Below, piece after piece: positions 9,583 through 21,901 of a DNA stretch of 61,726 bases; positions within the stretch are counted from its first letter, which is position 1, and the number at the start of each line of letters is the position of its first letter. This stretch comes from Massilia sp. ST3 (GTDB taxonomy: Bacteria; Pseudomonadota; Gammaproteobacteria; Burkholderiales; Burkholderiaceae_D). The notes under the pieces were generated by a model, which worked only from the letters and a program-made list of their open reading frames with translations, was not told the DNA's origin and made no database searches. The position numbers and the translations under genes are program-made. The DNA is taken from assembly GCF_018119405.1 (NCBI RefSeq), contig NZ_JAGPWC010000031.1, forward strand, positions 1 through 61,726, written 5' to 3'.

Positions 9583-10421
9583 TCTCCCGAAGCGCCGCCG
9601 CCGTCGAAACTACCTCCGCCGCCGGAAAATCCGCCGCCCCCGAATCCGCCACCGCCGCCGCCGAATCCGCCGCCGCCACCGCCGCGGCCCATGCCGCCGA
9701 TGATGTTGCCGAGGATGAAGCCGGTTGTGGCGCTGCCCAGGCCGCTATGGCCCCAGCCCGGCGCCAGGCGCGAGCGGCGGCGCGGGCGGAACATCGAACG
9801 CAGCAGCATGAAGCCGAACACGATCGCCATGATGCCGAACAGCGAGAAGCCGCCGCCGTCGTCCGCCGCCTGGCGCTGCGGCGCCTGTTGCTGCTGCGGC
9901 GGGACGGGGAAGGATTCCTTGTCGAGCAGGGTCGCGATGGCGCCCACGCCGGCCACCAGGCCCTCGTAATAGTGGTTCTGGCGGAAGTGCGGGGCGATCA
10001 CGTCCTGCAGGATGCGTTTCGATTGCGCATCCGTGAGGACGCCCTGCACGCCGCGGCCCGCCTCGATGCGCAGGCGCCGCAGCGCGCTCGGGTTGTCGCG
10101 CGCCACCAGCAGCAGCACGCCGTCGTCCACGCCCTTGCGGCCCAGCTTCCAGGCGTCGGCGACGCGGATGCCGTACTGCTCGATCGCTTCCGGTTCCGTG
10201 GATTTGACCAGCAGGACCACGATCTGGCTCCCGGTTCTGGTCTCGTACTCGGCCAGTACCGCTTCCAGGCGCTGGCGCTGGGTCGCGTCCAGCATGCCGG
10301 CCTGGTCGGTGACGCGCGCGCCCAGCGGCGGCACTTCCTTGAGCTGCGCAAAGGCCGGGCCGGCCAGCGCCAGCATCATGGTGAGGGCCAGGGCCCATAG
10401 GGTGCGCAGCGGGCTACGCAT
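9576..10421 (-). CDS. YgcG-type TPM-domain protein, exported, glycine-rich tail
   Basis: A 281-aa protein with an N-terminal signal peptide (cleavage near AFA-Q, residue 25). The TPM domain (about residues 33-165) includes GSQIVVLLV, DDGVLLLVA and RIEAGRGVQGVLTD. A transmembrane segment (about 195-215) is followed by a basic stop-transfer stretch and a tail of roughly 50 residues made mainly of Gly with Phe/Ser. The domain should face the periplasm and the tail the cytoplasm. It starts one base after the lemA stop, so it is co-transcribed with it. LemA-YgcG pairs are common but functionally unclear. Confidence 0.88.
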   Translation of the reverse strand: MRSPLRTLWALALTMMLALAGPAFAQLKEVPPLGARVTDQAGMLDATQRQRLEAVLAEYETRTGSQIVVLLVKSTEPEAIEQYGIRVADAWKLGRKGVDDGVLLLVARDNPSALRRLRIEAGRGVQGVLTDAQSKRILQDVIAPHFRQNHYYEGLVAGVGAIATLLDKESFPVPPQQQQAPQRQAADDGGGFSLFGIMAIVFGFMLLRSMFRPRRRSRLAPGWGHSGLGSATTGFILGNIIGGMGRGGGGGGFGGGGGGFGGGGFSGGGGSFDGGGASGDW

Positions 10422-10422
10422 C

Positions 10423-11034
10423 TTACTTGCCGAAGTCCACGGTCGGCGCGGTCGAGATCGCTTTTTCGTTCTCGACCGTGAACGAGGGCTTGGTCTCGTA
10501 GCCGAACACCATGGCGGTCAGGTTGTTCGGGAACTTGCGCACGGTGACGTTGTAGTCCTGGACCGCCGCGATGTAGCGCTGGCGCGCCACGGTGATGCGG
10601 TTTTCCGTGCCTTCCAGCTGCGACTGCAGGTCGCGGAAGCTGGTGTCGGCCTTCAGGTCCGGGTATTTCTCGGACACGACCATCAGGCGCGACAGGGCGC
10701 CGGACAGTTCGCCTTGCACCTGCTGGAACTTCTGGAAGGCTTCCGGATTGTTCAGCACTTCGGGCGTGATCTGGAAGCTGGTCGCGGCGGCGCGGGCGCG
10801 CGTCACCGCCTCGAGGGTTTCGCGCTCGTGCGAGGCATAGCCCTTGACGGTGTTGACCAGGTTCGGGATCAGGTCTGCGCGGCGCTGGTACTGGTTCACC
10901 ACTTCGCCCCAGGCCGCCTTGGTGGCTTCGTCCTTGGTCTGGAATTCGTTATAGCCGCAGCCGGTCAGCAGGGTGCCGGCCATCACGAGAAGGCCGAGGA
11001 ACCGGGTCCAGCGGGAGAGGAGGGAGTGCGTCAT
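10423..11034 (-). CDS. lemA: LemA family lipoprotein
   Basis: The 203-aa product has a short signal sequence with lipobox LLTGC (about residue 25) followed by the long helical LemA domain. Characteristic segments are VNQYQRRADLIPNLVNTVKGYASHE, RLMVVSEKYPDLKA and RQRYIAAVQDYNVTVRKFPNN. The N-terminus is thus anchored to a membrane with the helices in the periplasm. ATG 11034 was chosen; ATG 11049 adds five residues and is equally weak in ribosome site. It is the first gene of the lemA-TPM-TPM operon, divergent from pyrF. The molecular function of the family is not established. Confidence 0.92.
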   Translation of the reverse strand: MTHSLLSRWTRFLGLLVMAGTLLTGCGYNEFQTKDEATKAAWGEVVNQYQRRADLIPNLVNTVKGYASHERETLEAVTRARAAATSFQITPEVLNNPEAFQKFQQVQGELSGALSRLMVVSEKYPDLKADTSFRDLQSQLEGTENRITVARQRYIAAVQDYNVTVRKFPNNLTAMVFGYETKPSFTVENEKAISTAPTVDFGK

Positions 11035-11181
11035 GATGGCTTTGTCCATACAAGTTGTTGAATAGTCAAAATATACATGAAACAAACACCGGCTGGCGCG
11101 TCCTGCCGTCGGAGGATGAACCCGCGATGGCTGCCGGGTACAATATTGGGTTTGCAATGACATCCCAACGAGAGGCCCGAC

Positions 11182-12003
11182 GTGAATTTCATCAATAAAC
11201 TTTCCGCAGCCTGGACCCGCAACAATTCGCTGCTGTGCGTCGGGCTGGATCCGGATCTGTCGCGCTTCCCGGCCCACCTGCAGGGCCAGCCGGACGCCAT
11301 CGTCCAGTTCTGCAAGGCCATCATCGACGCCACCGCCGACCTGGCCTGCGCCTTCAAGCCGCAGATCGCCTACTTCGCGGCGCTGGGCGCGGAAGACCAG
11401 CTGGAGGAGATCTGCCGCTACCTGCGCGACACCTACCCGCACATCCCGCTGGTGCTGGACGCCAAGCGAGGCGACATCGGCGCCACTGCGCACCAGTATG
11501 CGCGCGAAGCCTTCGACCGCTACGGCGCCGATGCGGTGACGGTGAATCCCTACATGGGCTTCGACTCGGTCGAGCCCTACATGGAATGGGCGGACCGCGG
11601 CGTGATCGTGCTGTGCCGCACCTCGAACGCGGGCGGCTCGGACCTGCAGTTCCTGGACGTGGGCGGGCAGCCGCTGTACCAGCATGTCGCGCGCCTGGTG
11701 GCGGAGAAGTGGAACCGCAACGGACAGTGCGCGCTGGTGGTGGGGGCGACCTTCCCGGAAGAAATCGCGCAGGTGCGCAAGCTGGTGGGCGACATGCCGC
11801 TGCTCATTCCGGGCGTCGGCGCGCAGGGCGGGGATGTGGAGGCGACCGTCAAGGCGGGGCGCACGGCAGGCGGCGCGGGGATGATGATCAATTCGTCGCG
11901 GGCGATCCTGTATGCGAAGCCGCTGGAGGGGGAAGACTTCGCGGCGGCGGCGCGCAGGGTGGCGCTGGAGACGCGGGATGCGATCAACGCGGCGCGTGGC
12001 TGA
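11182..12003 (+). CDS. pyrF: Orotidine 5'-phosphate decarboxylase
   Basis: Last step of de novo UMP synthesis, converting OMP to UMP plus CO2. The 273-aa length and motifs ([12 protein letters not shown] at the start, catalytic [13 protein letters not shown] near residue 95, PGVGAQGGD near the C-terminus) fit the longer type 2 subfamily found in actinobacteria, Myxococcus and many Betaproteobacteria. The start is GTG 11182, preceded by GAGAGG eight bases upstream. It is monocistronic, with a dispersed repeat just downstream. Confidence 0.96.
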   Translation: MNFINKLSAAWTRNNSLLCVGLDPDLSRFPAHLQGQPDAIVQFCKAIIDATADLACAFKPQIAYFAALGAEDQLEEICRYLRDTYPHIPLVLDAKRGDIGATAHQYAREAFDRYGADAVTVNPYMGFDSVEPYMEWADRGVIVLCRTSNAGGSDLQFLDVGGQPLYQHVARLVAEKWNRNGQCALVVGATFPEEIAQVRKLVGDMPLLIPGVGAQGGDVEATVKAGRTAGGAGMMINSSRAILYAKPLEGEDFAAAARRVALETRDAINAARG

Positions 12004-12028
12004 GTGAACGGTGATGGTGGCGCGGTGG

Positions 12029-12140
12029 AACTTGGGTCCCGGGCTTCGCCGGGACGACGGTTTTTAGGTGGCGGGCAACAAATACGCCCGTGGCCCGCAC
12101 AACATGCACGTCATCCCGGCGAAGGCCGGGATCCAAGTTC
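12029..12140. repeat. Inverted pair of GTCATCCCGGCGAAGGCCGGGAT-type repeats
   Basis: Two copies of a short palindromic repeat face each other at 12029-12058 and 12109-12140. Each is a GC-rich hairpin (CCCGG..TTCGCC..CCGGG type) flanked by CCAAGTT/AACTTGG and CGTC/GACG ends. The same family occurs at 24370-24412. Such elements are dispersed between genes in many Proteobacteria. Here the pair separates the converging pyrF and sbcB genes and may act as a bidirectional terminator. Confidence 0.75.
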
Positions 12141-12161
12141 GCACCTCAGCCATTAAGCTGA

Positions 12162-13610
12162 TCAGTACCTCTCCGGCGCCACCATCTCCACATAATCATA
12201 GAGCGCCCCCAGGATCTCCTCGGCCCGCTCATCCGCCGTTTCCGACAGCGCATCGATCTCCCCGAACAGCTGGTCCACCGTCCTGGCCCCCGCCGCCCCG
12301 TCGAACAGGCGCGCCGCGCGGTGGTCTTCCCAGCGCTGCTGCTCCTGCTCCGACAAGGTGTGCGGGAAATTGCGCGCGCGGTAGCGGAATAGCAGTTCGC
12401 TGAGGCGCTCGTCCTCGAAGCTCGGGCGCTGGCCCGCCAGCACCGCCGGCGTTTCCCGGCGCAACGATTCCAGCTTGCGGCGGTCGCCAGTGCTCACAAA
12501 ACCGCCGTACAGGTCCTCGTCCACGTCCACCTCGGCCGCCGCTGCGGGCTTCTGGAACACTTGCGCCCACACGGCCTTCATGTCGCGCCCGCCCGCGGCC
12601 AGGGCGGCATGGGCGCGGCCCCGCTCCAGGTCGATCTCCCAGCGCGCGGCCTGTGCCGGGCTCAGGGTCTTCAGGTTCCCGACCAGCATCGGCGATTTGT
12701 TCAGGTGCACGCTCTTGATCGGCAGGCGCGTCATCCCCTCGGGCATGTCGGCGCTGCGCGTGAACATGCGGGTGCGGATCGTCTCCACGTCGAGGGTAAA
12801 CAGCTCGGACGGATCGTGGCGGCAGTCCCAGACCAAGATTTCGTTCTTGTTGGTGGGGTGCTGGGCCAGCGGCCACACCAGGCCCAGGCAGCCGTATTCC
12901 ACCGGGAACATGCCCGAGACGTGCAGGAAGGGCTGGCGCTGGGACGGGTCCAGGTGCAGGCCCATCTCGGCCGCCACCCGGTCCTTGCGGCGCAGTTCCA
13001 GGCAGAAGTCGAACAGGCGCGGCTGCTTGGTGCGGATCAGGCGCGCCAGCGCGATGGTGGCGCGCACGTCGGACAGCGCGTCGTGGGCGGCGTCGTGCGA
13101 CAGACCGTTGGCGGCGGTCAGGTGTTCCAGGCGGAAGCTGGGCTTGCCGTCCTCGCGGCGCGGCCACTCGATGCCCTCGGGACGCAGCGCGTACACCATG
13201 CGCACGACGTCCAGCAGGTCCCAGCGTCCACAATTGTTCTGCCATTCGCGCGCATACGGATCGATCAGGTTGCGCCAGAACAGGAAGCGCGTCACCTCGT
13301 CGTCGAAGCGGATCGTGTTGTAGCCGACGCCGATGGTGCCGGGCTCGCTGAAGGCGGCCTCGATGGCCTGCGCGAAGGCGTGCTCGGGCACGCCCTGTTC
13401 CAGGCAATGCTGGGGCGTGATGCCGGTGATCAGGCAAGACTGCGGGTCGGGCAGGAAATCGTTGGCCGGCTGGCAGTACAGCATGATCGGCTCGCCGATT
13501 TCGTTCAGCTCGGCATCCGTGCGGATGGCGGCGAACTGGGCCGGGCGGTCGCGGCGCGGGGTGGCGCCAAAAGTTTCGTAGTCGTGCCAGAGAAAAGTAT
13601 GCGTGCTCAT
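12162..13610 (-). CDS. sbcB: Exodeoxyribonuclease I
   Basis: A 3'-5' single-strand DNA exonuclease in mismatch repair and recombination. At 482 aa it has the SbcB layout: an N-terminal DnaQ-like DEDDh exonuclease domain beginning WHDYETFG (first acidic pair), TGITPQHC, NTIRFDDEV and HDALSDVRATIALA, then the SH3-like and helical C-terminal domains unique to ExoI. The ATG at 13610 is close to the family start. It converges with pyrF across the repeat pair. Confidence 0.95.
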   Translation of the reverse strand: MSTHTFLWHDYETFGATPRRDRPAQFAAIRTDAELNEIGEPIMLYCQPANDFLPDPQSCLITGITPQHCLEQGVPEHAFAQAIEAAFSEPGTIGVGYNTIRFDDEVTRFLFWRNLIDPYAREWQNNCGRWDLLDVVRMVYALRPEGIEWPRREDGKPSFRLEHLTAANGLSHDAAHDALSDVRATIALARLIRTKQPRLFDFCLELRRKDRVAAEMGLHLDPSQRQPFLHVSGMFPVEYGCLGLVWPLAQHPTNKNEILVWDCRHDPSELFTLDVETIRTRMFTRSADMPEGMTRLPIKSVHLNKSPMLVGNLKTLSPAQAARWEIDLERGRAHAALAAGGRDMKAVWAQVFQKPAAAAEVDVDEDLYGGFVSTGDRRKLESLRRETPAVLAGQRPSFEDERLSELLFRYRARNFPHTLSEQEQQRWEDHRAARLFDGAAGARTVDQLFGEIDALSETADERAEEILGALYDYVEMVAPERY

Positions 13611-13676
13611 GCGTGTTCTTGTTGTGTTGTGCGGTCCGGCGCCATGGTGGCACAGTTCGCGTGCGCCGTCAGCCGA

Positions 13677-14532
<856 letters not shown>

Positions 14533-14546
14533 ACCCTACGGCGTGC

Positions 14547-14577
14547 CCGCTCCTTTTGCGAGGAGCGGGCATTCGCA
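14547..14577 (-). terminator. Hairpin downstream of acs
   Basis: GCCCGCTCC and GGAGCGGGC form a perfect 9-bp stem just past the acs stop on the minus strand. There is no U run after it, so it may be an intrinsic-like or rho-assisted end of the acs message. Confidence 0.55.
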
Positions 14578-14584
14578 CGGGAGC

Positions 14585-16582
<1,998 letters not shown>

Positions 16583-16628
16583 GCCAGTCTCCATAGTTAG
16601 TAGTAGGTTTTATCAGACACCTTAGGGG

Positions 16629-16672
16629 TGCTCGCTTACTGAGCCCTTACAGGGCTGTCGGCCCAGCGAGCA
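16629..16672. repeat. Nested inverted repeat between acs and the GGDEF-EAL gene
   Basis: TGCTCGCT (16629-16636) pairs with AGCGAGCA (16665-16672) and encloses AGCCCT/AGGGCT (16642-16647 with 16651-16656). It can form a two-step hairpin in either strand's RNA. It lies about 50-90 bases upstream of acs and just after the stop of the GGDEF-EAL gene, so it may end that message or sit in the acs leader. No U tract follows. Confidence 0.55.
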
Positions 16673-16727
16673 TTCTACCAACGCCTGTTGCAAACAGTTC
16701 AAGCACGGACAAGGCAGGCCTGCGCGG

Positions 16728-19700
16728 CTAGGACCGGGCAATCTCCGCGTCCCGCCGCAGCAGGGTCTCGATCTGGTCGGCCGGCAGTGGCCGGCTGTAA
16801 AGATAGCCCTGCATCTCGTCGCATCCATAGCCCTTCAGGATGTTGGCCTGCTCGTGCGTCTCGACGCCTTCGGCCACCACCGAGAAATTGAAGGCGCGCG
16901 CCAGCCGGGTGATGGCGTCGACGATGGCCGATTCGGTGCTGCTGTCCGTCAGGACGCGCACGAAGGACTGGTCGATCTTGAGCACGTCGAAGGGGAAGCG
17001 CTGCAGGTAGCCCAGGCTTGAATAGCCGGTGCCGAAATCGTCGATCGCCACCTTGACCCCGAGGGCGTTGATGCCGCGGATCAGGGTTTCGAAGAGTTCG
17101 GTATCGTGCAGCATCTGGCTTTCGGTCAGTTCGATCTGCAGGCAACTGGGCGACAGCCCGGTGCGCCGCAATACGCCCGCCAGGTAGGCCGGGAACTGCT
17201 CGATCTGGGCGTTCGCGGCCGACAGGTTGACGGCCACCGGCACCACGGGCAGGCCGGCCTCCTGCCAGGCGCGGTTCTGGCGGCAGGCGGTTTCCAGCAC
17301 CCAGCGGTCGATGCGGCCGATCAGGCCGCTGTCCTCGGCCACCTCGATGAACTCGCCCGGCATCACCAGGCGCCCGCCCGGCTCCTGCCAGCGCACCAGC
17401 GCTTCCATGCCGGTCAGCGCGCCGGTGCTGGGGGCCACCTTGGGCTGGTAGTGCAGCACCAGCTCGTCGTTGCGCAGCGCCTGGTGCAGCGCGCTCTCGA
17501 TCGCCAGGCGGCGGTCGGCGCGCTCGCTGATCTCGCGGGTGAAGAAGTGATAGTGGTTGCGCCCGCTCAGCTTGGCCCGGTGCATGGCCGCGTCGGCGTG
17601 CTTCAGCAGGATCCCTGGCTCGGCGCCGTCGGCCGGATACAGGGCGATGCCCACGCTCGCCGTCAGGTTCAGTTCCGCTTCGCCGATATGGAAAGGCTGG
17701 CCGACGGCCTGCAGGATGTGCTCGGCGACGCGCACCGCGTCGCTGCTGCTGCGGATCTCGGGCTGCAGGATGGTGAATTCGTCGCCGCCCTGGCGGCTGA
17801 CCGTGTCGACCGCGCGCACGCAGTCCAGCAGGCGCTGGGTCACCATCTGCAGCAGCAGGTCGCCCACTTCGTGGCCGAGCGAATCGTTGACATGCTTGAA
17901 GCCGTCCAGGTCGATGTACAGCAGGGCCAGCTCGCCATGGTGCTCGCGCGCCTGGCCGATCGCGTGCGCCAGGCGTTCGTGCAGCAAGGCCCGGTTGGGC
18001 AGGCCGGTCAGGTGGTCGTGGCGGGTCAGGTGCGACATCTTCATCTGCATCGCGCGCGCTTCGCTCACATCGTGGAACACCACCACCCCGCCCACCACTT
18101 CGCCGTCGCGGTCGTGCACCGGGGCGGCCGCGTCCTCCACGGCGCGGCGCCCGCCGTCACGCCGCACCAGTTCGGTGTCGATACTCAGGCCCACGCGGCG
18201 GTTGGCGCGGATCGCCAGGGTCAGCGGGCAAGGCAGCGCGGCGCCGTCGGAATGGGCGACCAGGCTGAATACCTCTTCCACCTGCCGCCCTTCGGCCTGC
18301 GCCAGGCTCCATCCGGTGAGAGCTTCGGCCACCGGATTGAGGTAGGTCACCCGGCCGGCGAGGTCGGTCACGACCACGCCGTCGCCGATCGAGCTGAGCG
18401 TGACCTGGGCGCGCTCCTTCTCCTCGAACAGCGCGGCCTCGGCGCGGCGCCGCGCCACGAACTGGCCGAGCAGGCTGCCGACGGTTTCCATCATCTTGAG
18501 CAGGCCTGGGTCGGGCTCCGCGACATGGTGCGAGAAGAATTCGACCACGCCCAGCAGGTCGTCGCCGGCGGTGACGGGAAAGGCAAAGGCGGCATGCAGG
18601 CCCGCCTCGAGCGCCTCCTGCTGGCGCGGGAAAGCGGGATCGGCGGCGATGTCGCGGATCCACACCGGCTGGCGACTGTCCCAGACGCGCCCCGGCAGGC
18701 CTTCGCCGCATACCATGCGGCGCAGGCGCGACGTGGTCTCGAAAGGCGCGGTGTCCTGTTCGCGGCTCCAGAATTCGCAGCAGTGCAGGTGGTCGTGCTC
18801 GGTATCGATCATCCAGATCGAGCCTACGCACCAGCCGATGGCGTCGCACACCGCCTGCAGCACCTTCGGGGCCGCCTCGGCCAGGGTCGCCGATTCTACC
18901 AGCGCCGCGGCGGCGGCCTGCTGCGCGGCCAGGCGCCGCAGCGCCTTGCGGCGGCTGCTGATGTCGTGCAGGAAGGCATGGAAGCGCTGGCCCTGCCCGC
19001 GCCCCGTGGTCCAGACCGTAAGCTCCACCGGCAGCGTGCTGCCGTCGCGGCGCAGCGCGGTGGTTTCGATCCGGCGGTTCAGCAGGCGGCTGCGGCCGCT
19101 GGCCAGCTGGCGGATGATGCGGCCGGCGCGCGGACGGTTGGGCCGGGCGGGCAGCAGCAGCTCGGGCAGGCTGCGCCCGATCGCCTCGGCGCGCTGCCAG
19201 CCGAAGGTCGACTCGGCCTCGCGGTTCCAGGCAACGATCCGGCCATCGGCGTCCATCGCGACATACGCGTCGCGCGCGGTCTCCAGGATGCTGCGGGCCT
19301 GCTCCTCGCTTTCGCGCAGGGCCTGCTCGCTGTCGGCCAGGTCGGCGTTCGAGGTTTGCAGCGCCGTGTTGCTGTCGCGCAGTTCGGCGGTGCGTTCCTG
19401 CACCTGCCGTTCGATGGTCACGTTGCGGCTGACCATGATCAGCATGAAGACGCTGAACAAGGCCGTGAACATCAGGCCCATCACCCGCACGCTCCATGCC
19501 ATGGCCGAGCGCTGCGGCAATGGATTGCTGCTGTCGAGCATGAAGCTGAATTCCCAAGGGCGGTCGCCCACCAGCATGGTTGCCCGGTGCACGACGTTCA
19601 TCCGTTCGGCGGCGAGCTCGGTGAAATCGTTGTGCCGGGCCGCGGCGAATCGCGGCGTCTCGGCCAGTATCGTCGCGGCGCCGTTGGCGCGGTCGGTGAG

Positions 19701-21029
19701 CCGGATACGGATGCCGGTCAGGTCGATACCGCGCAGGAAGTCGCTCATCATCACCTCGACCCGCAGCACGACCGAGACATAGCCGCGCAGCGCGGCCCGG
19801 CGCTCCTCCACCGTCGCGCGCGGCATGCCCGCCCGGTAGGCGGGGGCCACGATCAGCACTCCCCCGCGCTCGCTTTCCAGCTGCACCAGGCGCACGGGCG
19901 CGGTGGTGGCCGCACGCCCCGTGTCGCGCGCCCGTCGCAGGGCGGCGTTGCGCACCGGCTCCGAGCTCAGGTCGAAGCCGAGGGCGCGCAGGTTGTCGCG
20001 CAAGGGCTCCATGTAGGTGACCGGGACGTACTCGGGGCGCTCCCCCGCCGGCACCAGCTCCTCGCGCCGGTCGAGCACGCGGATGCCGGCCGGGGCGACG
20101 CCGTCCGCGCGCATCGCGCGCTCGTAGGCCGGGCGCTCCTCCGCCGTGACGAGCGGGTTCCACGACATGGCGAACAGGTTGGGATGGCGGCGCAGCATGT
20201 CGTCGACCAGGCGGCGGAAGCCATCCCGGCGCAAGGGAGCATCGCTGACCGAGAGAAAGCCGGCGAGCGCATGCAGCCCTTCGGTGTATTCGGCCAGCGT
20301 CTGCTCCAGGTTATGGGCGATCAGTTCGCTGCGGCTGGTGAACTCGGCTTCGACCCGTTCACGGTCGAGCGCGGCGGTGCGCGTGAACAGCAGGGCGACC
20401 ACGCCCAGCAGCACCAGCATCGGCAAGGTGGCCAGGAGACGGCTGCGCGGGCTGATGTAGCGTGGATCGCGGGTCCAGACGAGGTAGAGGGGCAGCGCGA
20501 TCAGGACGCCGATGGTATCGCCCACCCACCAGGTGAACCAGTTGAAGCCGGCATCGGCGGGCGCCAGCAGGCCCAGCGCCCACAGGGTGCCGGCGCCGAC
20601 CGAGGCGGCCACCAGGCAGGCCAGCGGGCCGCCGAGCAGCAGCATGGCCACGATGCGCCCTACTCCGCCGGCGTCGGCCGTGTCCGCCGCGGGGCCGCAG
20701 CAGCGGCGCACCAGCGCCGCCGCCAGCAGCCCCTGGAGGGTGGCGCCGGCGGCGATGCCCAGGGCGGTCAGGGCCGCGGGTGCGGTGACGCCGGTGGTGC
20801 CGAGGGTGACCTGCAGGCTGAGGACGAAGGAAGCGAGCGCGATGCCGGGCCAGGCGCGGTAGCCGAGATGCAGCAGACCGGCGAGCGCCAGCCCCGCGGG
20901 CGGCCAGACCGACGCCGCGTAGCTGGGCGGAACCGCCGACAGCAGCGCCAACCGCCCGAGCAGGTAGTAGAGCACCGCCAGCATCGCGATGCCCGCGATG
21001 CGCTGCCAAACCGAGGTGGCCATGGCCAT
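16728..21029 (-). CDS. MASE1-CHASE-PAS-GAF-PAS-GGDEF-EAL cyclic-di-GMP protein
   Basis: A 1433-aa membrane sensor. An N-terminal MASE1 region (about residues 5-230, around eight hydrophobic helices) is followed by a CHASE extracellular sensor (about 240-450), a transmembrane helix near 520 and a short coiled coil. PAS (about 590-700), GAF (725-860) and PAS (880-975) come next. GGDEF (995-1155, motif RQGGDEF intact) and EAL (1175-1425, motif MEALVRW intact) complete the protein. It could both make and degrade c-di-GMP; which activity dominates cannot be told. The start was set at ATG 21029, just before the hydrophobic region; the frame stays open to 21185, but those residues look non-coding. 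It is monocistronic and minus strand. Confidence 0.9.
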   Translation of the reverse strand: MAMATSVWQRIAGIAMLAVLYYLLGRLALLSAVPPSYAASVWPPAGLALAGLLHLGYRAWPGIALASFVLSLQVTLGTTGVTAPAALTALGIAAGATLQGLLAAALVRRCCGPAADTADAGGVGRIVAMLLLGGPLACLVAASVGAGTLWALGLLAPADAGFNWFTWWVGDTIGVLIALPLYLVWTRDPRYISPRSRLLATLPMLVLLGVVALLFTRTAALDRERVEAEFTSRSELIAHNLEQTLAEYTEGLHALAGFLSVSDAPLRRDGFRRLVDDMLRRHPNLFAMSWNPLVTAEERPAYERAMRADGVAPAGIRVLDRREELVPAGERPEYVPVTYMEPLRDNLRALGFDLSSEPVRNAALRRARDTGRAATTAPVRLVQLESERGGVLIVAPAYRAGMPRATVEERRAALRGYVSVVLRVEVMMSDFLRGIDLTGIRIRLTDRANGAATILAETPRFAAARHNDFTELAAERMNVVHRATMLVGDRPWEFSFMLDSSNPLPQRSAMAWSVRVMGLMFTALFSVFMLIMVSRNVTIERQVQERTAELRDSNTALQTSNADLADSEQALRESEEQARSILETARDAYVAMDADGRIVAWNREAESTFGWQRAEAIGRSLPELLLPARPNRPRAGRIIRQLASGRSRLLNRRIETTALRRDGSTLPVELTVWTTGRGQGQRFHAFLHDISSRRKALRRLAAQQAAAAALVESATLAEAAPKVLQAVCDAIGWCVGSIWMIDTEHDHLHCCEFWSREQDTAPFETTSRLRRMVCGEGLPGRVWDSRQPVWIRDIAADPAFPRQQEALEAGLHAAFAFPVTAGDDLLGVVEFFSHHVAEPDPGLLKMMETVGSLLGQFVARRRAEAALFEEKERAQVTLSSIGDGVVVTDLAGRVTYLNPVAEALTGWSLAQAEGRQVEEVFSLVAHSDGAALPCPLTLAIRANRRVGLSIDTELVRRDGGRRAVEDAAAPVHDRDGEVVGGVVVFHDVSEARAMQMKMSHLTRHDHLTGLPNRALLHERLAHAIGQAREHHGELALLYIDLDGFKHVNDSLGHEVGDLLLQMVTQRLLDCVRAVDTVSRQGGDEFTILQPEIRSSSDAVRVAEHILQAVGQPFHIGEAELNLTASVGIALYPADGAEPGILLKHADAAMHRAKLSGRNHYHFFTREISERADRRLAIESALHQALRNDELVLHYQPKVAPSTGALTGMEALVRWQEPGGRLVMPGEFIEVAEDSGLIGRIDRWVLETACRQNRAWQEAGLPVVPVAVNLSAANAQIEQFPAYLAGVLRRTGLSPSCLQIELTESQMLHDTELFETLIRGINALGVKVAIDDFGTGYSSLGYLQRFPFDVLKIDQSFVRVLTDSSTESAIVDAITRLARAFNFSVVAEGVETHEQANILKGYGCDEMQGYLYSRPLPADQIETLLRRDAEIARS

Positions 21030-21273
21030 TCGATTCCATGAAGGAGATGCCAGTATAGCGCTCCCGCTTTCGACAGATGGTGTTTTTACAATCGAACGCC
21101 GTATGGAACCGGACGATTCCTGCCCGGCTTGGCCGTGCGCTGGAAAAGATGTTGCTTCCGCACCAAGAACGCTACTTTTGGGCATGCAAAGCGGATCCCG
21201 GGCCCGGACATGAAGACGGCTGCCGGTGTAGAATGCTCAGCTGTTTTGTCGCATTCCTGGAGTCTCTTTCCCG

Positions 21274-21879
21274 ATGTCCCAGCTTTCTCCGAACGATCCA
21301 GCTCCCAAGCTGACCCCGCTGAACAACCTGATTTTCGCCAGCCGCTGGCTGCAGTTGCCGCTCTATCTCGGCCTGATCCTGGCGCAGTGCGTCTACGTCT
21401 TCCATTTCTGGGTCGAGCTGAAGGACCTGATCGGCGCCGCGATGGGCAACGTCGCCTCGCTCCAGCACATCCTCGACGCCGTCACCGTGCCGGGCGCGGT
21501 CCGTCCGACCAAGCTGACCGAGACCACCATCATGCTGGTGGTGCTGGGCCTGATCGACGTGGTCATGATTTCGAACCTCCTGATCATGGTGATCGTCGGC
21601 GGCTACGAGACGTTTGTCTCGCGCATGCACCTGGAAGGCCACCCCGACCAGCCGGAATGGCTGTCGCATGTGAACGCCTCGGTGCTGAAGACCAAGCTGG
21701 CGATGGCGATCATCGGCATCTCGTCGATCCACCTGCTGAAAACCTTCATCAACGCAGCGAATTACGAATGGCAGACCTTGATGTTCCAGACCATCATCCA
21801 CTGCGCCTTCCTGCTGTCGGCCATGGCCATCGCCTACACCGACCGCATCGTCATGACCACGCACCAGGCCAAGCACTAA
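21274..21879 (+). CDS. YqhA/UPF0114 family membrane protein
   Basis: A 201-aa protein with about four membrane helices, starting with the family pattern [20 protein letters not shown]. It also has the conserved [19 protein letters not shown] segment and [23 protein letters not shown]. The function of the family is unknown. The ribosome site GGAG lies about 12 bases before ATG 21274. It is 22 bases ahead of the fumarase gene and probably co-transcribed with it. Confidence 0.88.
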   Translation: MSQLSPNDPAPKLTPLNNLIFASRWLQLPLYLGLILAQCVYVFHFWVELKDLIGAAMGNVASLQHILDAVTVPGAVRPTKLTETTIMLVVLGLIDVVMISNLLIMVIVGGYETFVSRMHLEGHPDQPEWLSHVNASVLKTKLAMAIIGISSIHLLKTFINAANYEWQTLMFQTIIHCAFLLSAMAIAYTDRIVMTTHQAKH

Positions 21880-21901
21880 TTTCCATCTTTAGAGAACTAT
21901 C

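Noticed and set aside
17106..21041. A 1311-codon open frame antisense to the GGDEF-EAL gene
   Set aside because: It is a by-product of high third-position GC; its translation is His/Arg/Gly/Gln-rich with no domain, and the opposite strand encodes clear domains.
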